Source: SIG710 sp045596925
Lineage (GTDB): Bacteria > Bacillota > Clostridia > Oscillospirales > CAG-272
DNA length: 14,347 nucleotides
Direction: 5' to 3'
NCBI GenBank assembly: GCA_045596925.1
Contig: JAZODH010000070.1
Span: 1-14,347 of the forward strand
How positions within the stretch are numbered: the stretch's first letter is position 1; each line of letters starts with the position of its first letter. The position numbers and the translations under genes are program-made. The notes under the pieces were generated by a model that did not search any database, was not told where the DNA came from, and was given only the letters and a program-made list of their open reading frames with translations. Below, one piece after another: positions 1 through 6,075 of the stretch.

Positions 1-158
1 GCGCGGCTGGCTATCTCGGGCACGACGCCGCCGTAAAGACGGTGAACGTCTATCTGAGACGCCACTATATTTGAAAGTATCCTTCTCCTGCCCTCGCCCA
101 TCTCGATCACGGCCGCAGACGTTTCGTCACAGGAGCTTTCAAGACCTAAAATGTACAT
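1..158 (-). CDS. tsaD: TsaD, tRNA N6-adenosine threonylcarbamoyltransferase (N-terminal fragment, cut by window edge)
   Basis: The first 52 codons are present; the rest lies beyond the left edge. The visible protein begins MYILGLESSCDETSAAV and continues with ILSNIVASQ and YGGVVPEIASR, the conserved N-terminal signature of the Kae1/TsaD (former Gcp) family. TsaD transfers the threonylcarbamoyl group from threonylcarbamoyl-AMP to A37 of ANN-decoding tRNAs, giving t6A, together with TsaB and TsaE in bacteria. The ATG start is supported by an AAAGGA ribosome site a few bases upstream (about 165-172). The gene follows rimI by 14 nt on the same strand, a common pairing. It is probably the fourth gene of the transcript starting near 1700. 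TcdA, which acts on the t6A product, is encoded in the next minus-strand operon of this window. Family identification is firm; the metal-binding histidines lie outside the window. Confidence 0.95.
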   Translation of the reverse strand, partial: MYILGLESSCDETSAAVIEMGEGRRRILSNIVASQIDVHRLYGGVVPEIASR

Positions 159-172
159 TTTTTATTCCTTTA

Positions 173-619
173 TCAAGAAAGTTGTTTCACCATTATGATA
201 GCCGCCTCACGGGGAAAGCGGTAGAAATTCGGTCGTCTGCCAAGGTTTTCGAACCCCAGCCCCCGGTAAAGCGCAATGGCCGCAGAGTTCGATTCTCTCA
301 CCTCGAGTGACATACTCTTGCAGCCCCTCTCGTGCGCCACCCGAAAAAGCTCGCCCATGACGGCTTTTGCGAAACCACGGCCTCGATACGCCTCGGTCGT
401 CGCCACATTTGTGATCTCCGCCTCGTCAAGAGCGATGACCATACCTCCGTACGCCACGACGCGTCCGTCGCACAAAGCCACAACGCCTGTACCCTGTCCA
501 CAGATCAGCGTATCCTCAAGAGCCTTTTCGCTCCAAGGACAGAAAAAGCATTCCTTTTCTATCTCTGCCACGTCCGCAAGATGCTCACGGCGAACGATCT
601 CAAGCTTGATCTCAGGCAT
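173..619 (-). CDS. rimI: RimI-type ribosomal protein bS18 alanine N-acetyltransferase
   Basis: A 148-residue GNAT-fold acetyltransferase. The acetyl-CoA binding motif YRGRGFAKAVM is at about residues 80-90. It is followed by LEVRESNSAAIALYRGLGF, the RimI-type segment in which Glu and Tyr are expected to act in catalysis. The frame stays open further upstream, but the ATG at 619 is preferred: it gives the family's usual length and a standard start (MPEIKLEIVRREH), and it overlaps the end of the upstream phosphatase gene by 8 nt, as expected for translational coupling. RimI acetylates the N-terminal alanine of ribosomal protein S18 in Escherichia coli; Firmicutes homologues next to tsaD are annotated the same way, though substrates may be broader. 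The tsaD neighbour supports the call. Other GNAT functions cannot be excluded by sequence alone. Confidence 0.9.
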   Translation of the reverse strand: MPEIKLEIVRREHLADVAEIEKECFFCPWSEKALEDTLICGQGTGVVALCDGRVVAYGGMVIALDEAEITNVATTEAYRGRGFAKAVMGELFRVAHERGCKSMSLEVRESNSAAIALYRGLGFENLGRRPNFYRFPREAAIIMVKQLS

Positions 620-1157
620 TTTCGTCACCAAAGAACATAAGTCCCACCGCACGTCTGATCTTTTCAAGACACGCCTCGTAGTCCTCAAGCGTGCCGCCAA
701 AAGGGTCGGGAATATTCTCTGCCAGGCAGGTTATTTTCGACGCGTACTGCGGGAAAGCGGTCAGGAGCGCCATGGTGTGAGACGCTGAAATGCCCACCAC
801 CAGGTCGCAGGTGAGAAAATCGGCTTCTCTTATCTGATGCGCCGTGTGCGCGGGATAATTGTTGTTGGGGGTCGCGCGGACCCCGCTATTTTCAAGTGCC
901 TCCACCGCATTTTGCGATATGGGCATACCTTCAAGGGCCGAAATTCCCGCCGAGCAAGCTATTATTTTCCGACGGTCGAGAAGCTCGGGTGGGCAAGCTG
1001 TGCAAAACTCGGGAACGCGCCCCAGTTGATTTAAAACCGCTTCTGCCATAGGCGAGCGGCAGGTATTGCCCGTACAGACAAAACAGACCGTCAGCGGATT
1101 TTTATCCGCGGGAACGCCGCTTTTTTCAAGCCTTGCTTCAAGTGTGGTATTCATCAT
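612..1157 (-). CDS. ywlE: Low-molecular-weight phosphatase, probably YwlE-like protein arginine phosphatase
   Basis: A 181-residue member of the low-molecular-weight protein phosphatase family. The P-loop is VCTGNTCRSPM, with nucleophile Cys28 and Arg34 in the CX5R motif; the general acid is Asp151 in IPDPFGG. Within the loop, Thr32 replaces the Ile/Leu of classical tyrosine phosphatases (CLGNICRS). In Bacillus YwlE the equivalent threonine is the residue that favours phosphoarginine, so arginine phosphatase activity is the better guess. The protein is about 30 residues longer than Bacillus YwlE: a leader of about 20 residues before the P-loop and an insertion around residues 48-64 (GRVPEF...DRRK). 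The start ATG shares one base with the comEB stop (TGATG), so the two are translationally coupled. A second ATG immediately follows; either may be used. Substrate specificity is inferred from one residue. Confidence 0.85.
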   Translation of the reverse strand: MMNTTLEARLEKSGVPADKNPLTVCFVCTGNTCRSPMAEAVLNQLGRVPEFCTACPPELLDRRKIIACSAGISALEGMPISQNAVEALENSGVRATPNNNYPAHTAHQIREADFLTCDLVVGISASHTMALLTAFPQYASKITCLAENIPDPFGGTLEDYEACLEKIRRAVGLMFFGDENA

Positions 1158-1645
1158 CAATATCCGAACTCGCCCGACAGAGAATCGTCGTTTTCGATCC
1201 ACTCGTCGGTGTCGATCTCGCGGTAGTCCTCTTTCGTATCGCGGATAATAACCTTTTTGATTCCCGCGTTGATTATCATTCTCTTGCACATCATGCAACA
1301 GTTGCTTCCGGGCTGTACCTCACCTGTTTCCGGCTCGGTGCAGCAAAGGTAGATAGTAGAATCCAGCATCTGCTCGCGGGGCGCGGAGATGATGGCGTTA
1401 GCCTCGGAATGGATAGAACGGCAAAGCTCGTATCTCTCACCGCGGGGAATGTTCATCTTCTCTCTCATGCAGAATTTGAGATCGCAGCAGTTCTTTCTTC
1501 CTCTGGGCGCACCGTTGTAGCCCGTGGAAACGATCACGTCGTTTTTGACGATGATAGCACCGTAGCAACGGCGAAGGCAGGTGCTTCTTTCGGAAACGGT
1601 CTGTGCGATATCAAGGTAATAATTGTGCTTTGAAACTCTGGACAT
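1157..1645 (-). CDS. comEB: dCMP deaminase, ComEB type
   Basis: A 162-residue zinc-dependent deaminase that converts dCMP to dUMP, feeding thymidylate synthesis. The catalytic motif HSEANAI contains zinc ligand His79 and proton-shuttling Glu81. The second zinc half-site is Cys117 and Cys120 within GSNCCMMCKRM. The segment TGYNGAPRGRKNCCDLKFC is typical of bacterial and phage dCMP deaminases. The frame is open for another 71 codons upstream, but that part is hydrophobic and AT-rich and contains the promoter. The ATG at 1645 has the family start (MSRVSKHNYYLDIAQTVSERSTC would align with the usual beginning) and a strong AAAGGAAAGGA ribosome site. It is the first gene of the operon comEB - ywlE-like - rimI - tsaD and is driven by the promoter at 1703-1731. 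Confidence 0.95.
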   Translation of the reverse strand: MSRVSKHNYYLDIAQTVSERSTCLRRCYGAIIVKNDVIVSTGYNGAPRGRKNCCDLKFCMREKMNIPRGERYELCRSIHSEANAIISAPREQMLDSTIYLCCTEPETGEVQPGSNCCMMCKRMIINAGIKKVIIRDTKEDYREIDTDEWIENDDSLSGEFGY

Positions 1646-1702
1646 ATCCTTTTCCTTTCCTTTGCCGCCGAAAAAAAGACGACAATACTCCATAATAAGT
1701 TT

Positions 1703-1731
1703 ATTATATAACAATTTGTAGAGAAAATCAA
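1703..1731 (-). promoter_or_regulatory. Sigma-A type promoter of the comEB operon
   Basis: On the minus strand: -35 TTGATT (1726-1731), a 17-bp spacer, then a consensus -10 TATAAT (1703-1708). It lies about 58 nt before the comEB start codon and has no competing site nearby. Confidence 0.8.
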
Positions 1732-1845
1732 GAGAATTTTGTTTATTTTCGAAATTATCTAATTTTATATGAATTTTTTGAGGTATGAAAAAAAACGACG
1801 CGGGCAAAATAAAAGTGCAGATCATAAACACGAAAGGAAAAAGAA

Positions 1846-2280
1846 ATGGAAAAAACACCCGAATTGCTTTGCTATATATACAAGAACGTGAAAATGGGCT
1901 CAGACGCCATTCTTACACTTCTGCCCAAGGTCCAGGACGAGAAATTCAGATATCAGCTGACCGATCAGCTCAACGGCTACGAAAAATTTGCGTCCGAGGC
2001 CGAGTGGCAGCTGACACCCCTTGGTGTCGACCCCCGTGAGGATTCATTCCTCAAAAAATTGGGGGCAAAAATGGGGATCCAGATGAACACGCTCACGGAC
2101 ACTACCGTTTCCCACATGGCGGAAATGATGATACAAGGCTCTACCATGGGAATCACCGACATGACCAAAAAGGTCAGAGAATTTGAGGGTGACGGTTGCC
2201 CCGACCGCGCCCTGCGTCTGGGCCGTGACCTTATCTCCTTTGAGCAAGAAAACATCGAAAAGCTGAAGGCTTTTCTCTGA
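1846..2280 (+). CDS. Conserved helical protein of unknown function (possible ferritin-like four-helix bundle)
   Basis: A 144-residue, soluble, mostly alpha-helical protein; I do not recognise a named family with certainty. It lacks a signal peptide and membrane segment. Charged amphipathic helices run through residues 1-30, 33-55, 64-110 and 120-144, with several methionines in the middle (HMAEMMIQGSTMGITDM). The layout resembles small ferritin-like or DUF2383-like bundles, but I see no convincing paired E..ExxH metal motif. The ATG at 1846 follows AAAGGA about 9 nt upstream. It is a single gene, divergent from comEB and convergent with cysK, ending in a bidirectional terminator. I found no convincing promoter in the AT-rich 110 bp upstream. 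That it is a real gene is well supported; its function is unknown. Confidence 0.85.
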   Translation: MEKTPELLCYIYKNVKMGSDAILTLLPKVQDEKFRYQLTDQLNGYEKFASEAEWQLTPLGVDPREDSFLKKLGAKMGIQMNTLTDTTVSHMAEMMIQGSTMGITDMTKKVREFEGDGCPDRALRLGRDLISFEQENIEKLKAFL

Positions 2281-2286
2281 TAACAG

Positions 2287-2317
2287 AAAAACGGAAGGCG
2301 TTTCGCCTTCCGTTTTT
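2287..2317. terminator. Bidirectional intrinsic terminator between the 1846-2280 gene and cysK
   Basis: A perfect 14-bp hairpin: 2287-2300 pairs with 2304-2317 around a TTT loop. GC-rich core ACGGAAGGCG is flanked by A5 on the left and T5 on the right, so it has a U-tract in both directions. It lies between convergent stops at 2280 and 2320. Confidence 0.9.
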
Positions 2318-2319
2318 GT

Positions 2320-3249
2320 TTAGTCATAAAGCCCCGAGGAGATGTATCTGTCTCCCGCGTCGGGAAAAAGAACCACTATGCTCTTCCCTGCGTTTTCGGG
2401 CTTTTTCGCTTCCTCGATCGCAGCGAAAAGAGCCGCGGCCGAGGATATTCCGATGAGTATTCCCTCTTTTTTGCCAAACTCGCGGGCACACAGGATCGCG
2501 TCCTCATCGGACACGGGAATTATCCTGTCAATGACCGTTCTGTCAAGGACCTTCGGCTCAAATCCCGCGCCGATCCCCTGAATTTTGTGAGGACCACCGT
2601 GCCCTTTTGTCAGAAAGGGCGACAACGCAGGCTCAACGCCCACAATCTGCACCGTCGGCTTCCTTGACTTCAGGTATCTGCCGACTCCCGTGACAGTTCC
2701 GCCCGTGCCGATGCCCGCAACGAAAATATCGACCTCGCCGTCGGTGTCATCATAGATTTCGGGACCCGTAGTCTTGAAATGAGCCGCCGAATTTGCGGGG
2801 TTTTCAAACTGTCCGGGAACAAACGAGCCGGGGAGTTCCTTTGCAAGTCTTTCGGCTTCCTCAATGGCACCGCTCATGCCCTTTGCGCCGTCGGTCAGCA
2901 CCAATTCGGCACCAAATGCGCGCATAAGTGCGCGGCGTTCCTCGCTCATGCTGTCGGGCATGACGATAATGCACCGATAGCCACGCACCGCCGCCACCGA
3001 AGCCAGACCTATGCCCGTATTTCCGCTGGTAGGCTCGATTATAACCGAGCCTTCCTTCAAGAGTCCGCGGCGCTCCGCGTCGGCTATCATTTCATATCCC
3101 ACTCTGTCCTTTGAGGAGCCTGCGGGATTTTTCGATTCCAGCTTTGCGTAGATCCTTGCGCCGTTGCCGATCTCCTTTTCGATATTCGTCAGCTCAAGCA
3201 GGGGAGTAGATCCTATCAACTCCACCGCAGACTTGTAAATTCTCGCCAT
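2320..3249 (-). CDS. cysK: Cysteine synthase A (O-acetylserine sulfhydrylase)
   Basis: A 309-residue PLP enzyme that makes L-cysteine from O-acetylserine and sulfide. The PLP lysine is Lys47 in NPAGSSKDRVG. The glycine-rich segment PTSGNTGIGLA binds the substrate carboxylate, GIGTGGTVTGVG binds the cofactor phosphate, and the C-terminal PDAGDRYISSGLYD is of the CysK type. The protein stops at the normal CysK length, with no regulatory CBS domain, which argues against cystathionine beta-synthase. The ATG at 3249 is chosen over the upstream in-frame start because it gives the family start (MARIYKSAVELIGSTPLLEL) and has AAAGGTGA just upstream inside the tcdA end. There is one nucleotide between the tcdA stop and this start. 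It is the last gene of mnmA - tcdA - cysK, closed by the terminator at 2287-2317. Confidence 0.95.
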   Translation of the reverse strand: MARIYKSAVELIGSTPLLELTNIEKEIGNGARIYAKLESKNPAGSSKDRVGYEMIADAERRGLLKEGSVIIEPTSGNTGIGLASVAAVRGYRCIIVMPDSMSEERRALMRAFGAELVLTDGAKGMSGAIEEAERLAKELPGSFVPGQFENPANSAAHFKTTGPEIYDDTDGEVDIFVAGIGTGGTVTGVGRYLKSRKPTVQIVGVEPALSPFLTKGHGGPHKIQGIGAGFEPKVLDRTVIDRIIPVSDEDAILCAREFGKKEGILIGISSAAALFAAIEEAKKPENAGKSIVVLFPDAGDRYISSGLYD

Positions 3250-3250
3250 G

Positions 3251-3970
3251 TCAGTCACCTTTTTCCGCCAGGTGCTTTGCCACCTCGCCTGCAATTATAA
3301 GTCCCGCCACCGAAGGCACAAATGAAACGCTGGCAGGAACACTTCTGCGCCCGCATTCCGTTTCTATTCCTTTGATTTCGGACTTTCTCGGTTCTTCCTT
3401 TGAATAGACTACCTTCAGCTTTTTCACCCCGCGCTTCTTCAGCTCGCTACGCATAACTCTGGCCAGCGGGCAGACAGAGGTCTTGTAAATATCCGTCACC
3501 TCAAAAGCTGTGGGATCGAGCTTGTTTCCCGTTCCCATTGAGCTGATGACGGGCACGCCCGCCTCCTGACAACGAAGCACGATCTCAATTTTTGCGCTGA
3601 CTGTATCCACTGCGTCAACCACAAAATCAAACTCGGAAAAATCTATTTCTCCCGCGTTTTCGGGCAGGAAAAACATATTTACGGCGCGGACTTGTGCCGC
3701 CGAATTTATACTCAGAACGCGCTTCTTGGCCACCTCGACCTTGGGGAGTCCCACAGTACCCTCGGTGGCGATTATCTGACGGTTTATATTTGAGAGTGAC
3801 ACCGTGTCGTTGTCGATCAGCGTGAATTTTCCGACACCGCAACGCGCCAACCCCTCAAGAACGTAGCCGCCGACACCGCCCACGCCGAAAAGTGCCACGT
3901 GAGCTTTTTTCAATCTCTCTATTGCAGGCTCGCCCAAAAGCATGGCAGTCCGCTCAAATCTTTCTTCCAT
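3251..3970 (-). CDS. tcdA: TcdA-like E1 enzyme, tRNA threonylcarbamoyladenosine dehydratase
   Basis: A 239-residue ThiF/MoeB/E1-type ATP-dependent enzyme of the YgdL/CsdL (TcdA) group. The nucleotide-binding motif FGVGGVGGYVLEGLAR is at residues 28-43, followed by LIDNDTVSLSNINRQI (51-66) and VVDAVDTVSAK (117-127). The early start MEERFERTAMLLGEPAIERL is typical of TcdA rather than ThiF or MoeB. TcdA adenylates and dehydrates t6A37 to the cyclic form ct6A in tRNA. The start ATG lies one base after the mnmA stop, with GAGGA upstream; an earlier in-frame start is less likely because it sits inside mnmA without a ribosome site. The context is sulfur and tRNA modification: mnmA upstream, cysK downstream. 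In E. coli, TcdA works with the CsdA/CsdE sulfur system, but no desulfurase is present here. Confidence 0.9.
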   Translation of the reverse strand: MEERFERTAMLLGEPAIERLKKAHVALFGVGGVGGYVLEGLARCGVGKFTLIDNDTVSLSNINRQIIATEGTVGLPKVEVAKKRVLSINSAAQVRAVNMFFLPENAGEIDFSEFDFVVDAVDTVSAKIEIVLRCQEAGVPVISSMGTGNKLDPTAFEVTDIYKTSVCPLARVMRSELKKRGVKKLKVVYSKEEPRKSEIKGIETECGRRSVPASVSFVPSVAGLIIAGEVAKHLAEKGD

Positions 3971-3971
3971 T

Positions 3972-5051
3972 TCAGTCCTCAACACTTTCAATCACACCGC
4001 CACCAAGCAGTATATCTCCGTCGTAAAGCACAGCCGTCTGACCCGTGGTCATGGCTCTCTGGGGCTCGTCAAAGGTGATCCTCACACGGCCGCCCTCCAT
4101 AGGTATAACCGTCGCCCAAGCCTCACTCTGACGGTATCTGGCCTTGGCTTTTGCCCGTATTTCCCCCTCGGGACACTCGATCGAGACCCAGTTAAAATCC
4201 TTCGCTATAAGGGTCTTTTTGAAAAGAAGCTCTTCTTTTCCAACCGTCACGGTGTTGTTCTCCATGCACTTGCGGCAAACGTAGACCGGCTCGCCCATAG
4301 CAAGACCAAGTCCCTTGCGCTGACCGATAGTATAGCGCACGGCACCATTGTGTTCGCCCACCTCGTTTCCCTCTGCGTCAAGAAACTTTCCGCATGGATA
4401 TTTTTTGCCCGTGTAGCGCTCCATGAACACCGCATAATCCCCGTCGGGAATAAAGCAGATGTCCTGACTGTCCTTTTTCTGCGCCACGTAAAAGCCCAGC
4501 TCGCCGGCAAGAGAGCGCACCGCGCTCTTGTCGGTCTCGCCCAATGGGAAAATTATCCTCGAAAGTTGATCCTGGGTAAGGTTGCAGAGCATGTAGCTTT
4601 GATCCTTTTCGGTCGACAGCGCTTTTTTCAGCTGATAACGCCCCAGCTTCGACGAATATTCGATTCGAGCGTAATGACCCGTGGCAATATATTCAAGCCC
4701 CCGCGACCGCGCAAAATCAAGAAGCTTTCCAAACTTCACCGTTCTGTTGCAGTCAACGCAAGGATTGGGCGTACCACCCTCCTCGTAAGTGCGAATGAAT
4801 TTTTCCACGATCTCCCGCTTGAAATCCTCTCGGAAGTCCAGAACGGACAGAGGTATACCCAGCTCACCGCAGACCTTTCTGGCATCGGAGATGTCAGTCT
4901 CCTGCGAGCAGTCCTCCTCGCCGCGGTACATTCGGAACATAGCCCCCTCGGTCACAAAGCCGCGGGACAGCATTATATGCGCCGCCACAGAGCTGTCAAC
5001 ACCGCCGCTCATGGCGACCAGAACTGATTTTTCTCTCGTTTCGCTTTGCAA
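3972..5051 (-). CDS. mnmA: MnmA, tRNA-uridine 2-sulfurtransferase
   Basis: A 359-residue tRNA thiolase that places sulfur on U34 of tRNA-Gln, -Glu and -Lys. The ATP PP-loop AMSGGVDSSVAAH is at residues 13-25. Cys101 in NPCVDCN matches the nucleophilic cysteine, and Cys199 in SQDICFI matches the persulfide-bearing cysteine of E. coli MnmA (Cys102 and Cys199). TPNPCVDCNRTVKFG and IATGHYARI are family signatures. The start is a TTG codon at 5051: AAGGAGG at 5060-5066 lies 8 nt upstream, and the next in-frame ATG falls inside the PP-loop. It is the first gene of mnmA - tcdA - cysK. The promoter at 5083-5111 sits just after the small membrane protein gene. Sulfur should come from a cysteine desulfurase not in the window. 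Confidence 0.97.
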   Translation of the reverse strand: MQSETREKSVLVAMSGGVDSSVAAHIMLSRGFVTEGAMFRMYRGEEDCSQETDISDARKVCGELGIPLSVLDFREDFKREIVEKFIRTYEEGGTPNPCVDCNRTVKFGKLLDFARSRGLEYIATGHYARIEYSSKLGRYQLKKALSTEKDQSYMLCNLTQDQLSRIIFPLGETDKSAVRSLAGELGFYVAQKKDSQDICFIPDGDYAVFMERYTGKKYPCGKFLDAEGNEVGEHNGAVRYTIGQRKGLGLAMGEPVYVCRKCMENNTVTVGKEELLFKKTLIAKDFNWVSIECPEGEIRAKAKARYRQSEAWATVIPMEGGRVRITFDEPQRAMTTGQTAVLYDGDILLGGGVIESVED

Positions 5052-5059
5052 ACCCGCAG

Positions 5060-5066
5060 CCTCCTT
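5060..5066 (-). promoter_or_regulatory. Ribosome binding site that fixes the mnmA TTG start
   Basis: Minus-strand AAGGAGG is a full match to the 16S anti-Shine-Dalgarno and lies 8 nt before TTG at 5051-5049. It decides for the non-ATG start. Confidence 0.85.
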
Positions 5067-5082
5067 TTTTCTTTATAGTGAA

Positions 5083-5111
5083 ATTATACCGCAGATCGTC
5101 GCCCAAGTCAA
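5083..5111 (-). promoter_or_regulatory. Sigma-A type promoter of the mnmA-tcdA-cysK operon
   Basis: Minus strand: -35 TTGACT (5106-5111), 17-bp spacer, -10 TATAAT (5083-5088). Transcription would begin about 25 nt before the mnmA start codon. The -35 lies only 10 bp from the stop of the upstream small membrane protein gene, and I see no terminator between them, so read-through from that gene is also likely. Confidence 0.85.
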
Positions 5112-5121
5112 GAGAGAGGCG

Positions 5122-5349
5122 TTATTTCGAGCTTCGAAATATGTAATCGGTGAGCAGTCCGCCGCCCACGGCGATCAAAAGGGCGGACAATATGTATTCA
5201 AACATTTTCGTATATTTTACGTATATTTCAAGCGGGTCGGCGTCCGCCATTCGGAAAGCGAAGGTCAAAAGTGCAAGCAGAACAGGCGCAAGCGCCACGC
5301 TCAGCACAATAAATCCCTGCCGCGTCATTTTGTGCGCGAATTTTTTCAT
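5122..5349 (-). CDS. Small two-helix membrane protein of unknown function
   Basis: A 75-residue protein with two hydrophobic segments, about residues 13-33 (FIVLSVALAPVLLALLTFAF) and 49-68 (around MFEYILSALLIAVGGGLL). They are joined by a short charged loop (RMADADPLEIYVKYTK). The N-terminus is basic (MKKFAHKMTRQG), suggesting N-in topology with both ends cytoplasmic. I do not recognise a family. ATG at 5349 has AAAGGAG about 9-10 nt upstream, and a well-formed promoter (5443-5471) precedes it with a leader of roughly 85 nt. It is divergent from nrdR and upstream of mnmA on the same strand without a terminator. The ribosome site, promoter and clean membrane-segment pattern support a real gene. 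Confidence 0.8.
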   Translation of the reverse strand: MKKFAHKMTRQGFIVLSVALAPVLLALLTFAFRMADADPLEIYVKYTKMFEYILSALLIAVGGGLLTDYIFRSSK

Positions 5350-5442
5350 ATTTAAAAAGCTCCTTTCCCCGTTTTTCTCTTGCGAAACACACCCAAAGCC
5401 GTCGTTTACCCTCGAAAAACCGCGTTTTTTGTCTACGAATAT

Positions 5443-5471
5443 ATTCTACTATATTAAAAAAGCCATTTCAA
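5443..5471 (-). promoter_or_regulatory. Promoter of the 75-residue membrane protein gene
   Basis: Minus strand: -35 TTGAAA (5466-5471), 17-bp spacer, -10 TAGAAT (5443-5448). It lies in the 244-bp divergent region shared with nrdR; the two promoters do not overlap. Confidence 0.65.
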
Positions 5472-5515
5472 CCCCAAATTTATGGTCCTTTTTACAACAT
5501 TTTGATAAAAAGCTC

Positions 5516-5544
5516 TTTACATTTGGCAGATTTTGTATTAAAAT
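5516..5544 (+). promoter_or_regulatory. Promoter of nrdR
   Basis: Plus strand: -35 TTTACA (5516-5521), 17-bp spacer, -10 TAAAAT (5539-5544), about 50 nt before the nrdR ATG. I see no NrdR-box pair here, so no sign of autoregulation through that site. Confidence 0.7.
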
Positions 5545-5593
5545 AGAGTAAAGCGGTTGTGTCCGCAAAAACGAAAGGAAGGATTTTTGAAGC

Positions 5594-6037
5594 ATGAGAT
5601 GTCCTTTTTGCGGGAATGTTGACAGCAAGGTTATCGACTCCCGACCCATAAACGAATTTACAAGTATTCGCCGCCGTCGCGAATGTCCCGCCTGCAACAA
5701 GCGATTCACCACCTTTGAAATGGTGGAATCCGTTCAGATAATCGTCACAAAAAAGGACGGCAGCAAGGAGCTTTTTGACAAGAACAAGCTCATGTCGGGT
5801 CTGCTCAAGGCTTGTCAGAAGCGTCCCGTAAACGCCGCCGAGATCGCAGACGACATCGAAAGCGAGCTCCAGAACTCTCTCCGTCAGGAGATCACATCCA
5901 CCGAACTCGGCGAGATCGCCATGCAGAAGCTGAAGAAGCTGGATCATGTTGCGTACGTGCGCTTCGCTTCGGTCTACCGCGAGTTCAAGGATATCGACAC
6001 CTTCATGAACGAGCTGAAAGCGCTTATAAAGAACTGA
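5594..6037 (+). CDS. nrdR: NrdR, ribonucleotide reductase transcriptional repressor
   Basis: A 147-residue repressor of ribonucleotide reductase operons, essentially the standard length. The N-terminal zinc ribbon has Cys3/Cys6 (CPFC) and Cys31/Cys34 (CPAC), followed by the basic stretch SIRRRRECPACNKRFTTFE. The ATP-cone domain occupies about residues 46-136, with VTKKDGSKELFDKNKL at its start and YVRFASVYREFKD near its end. ATP/dATP binding to the cone controls oligomerisation and DNA binding in characterised NrdR proteins. ATG at 5594 follows the purine-rich AAAGGAAGGA. It is monocistronic: own promoter upstream, strong terminator downstream. No ribonucleotide reductase genes are in the window, so its targets lie elsewhere. 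The comEB gene in the first operon acts on the same deoxynucleotide pathway. Confidence 0.97.
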   Translation: MRCPFCGNVDSKVIDSRPINEFTSIRRRRECPACNKRFTTFEMVESVQIIVTKKDGSKELFDKNKLMSGLLKACQKRPVNAAEIADDIESELQNSLRQEITSTELGEIAMQKLKKLDHVAYVRFASVYREFKDIDTFMNELKALIKN

Positions 6038-6044
6038 ATAAAAA

Positions 6045-6067
6045 CCGCAGGAGTTGCACTCCTGCGG
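6045..6067. terminator. Bidirectional terminator between nrdR and typA
   Basis: Perfect 10-bp hairpin: CCGCAGGAGT (6045-6054), loop TGC, ACTCCTGCGG (6058-6067). CTTTTATTTT follows on the plus side and an A-rich stretch (6038-6044) precedes it, giving a U-tract for the minus direction too. Stops of the convergent genes are at 6037 and 6076. Confidence 0.9.
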
Positions 6068-6075
6068 CTTTTATT

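Noticed and set aside
1732..1845. A promoter for the 1846-2280 gene
   Set aside because: Several AT-rich hexamers exist, such as TTTATT with TTATAT at 17 bp, but each matches consensus at only about half of its positions, so I did not call one.
1646..1858. N-terminal extension of comEB to 1858
   Set aside because: The extension is hydrophobic, AT-rich and contains the promoter at 1703-1731, whereas the ATG at 1645 has a strong ribosome site and the family start.
3942..5027. A 361-codon plus-strand open frame across mnmA
   Set aside because: It is the opposite-strand shadow of mnmA, which carries all catalytic motifs. The plus frame has no family resemblance and no ribosome site.
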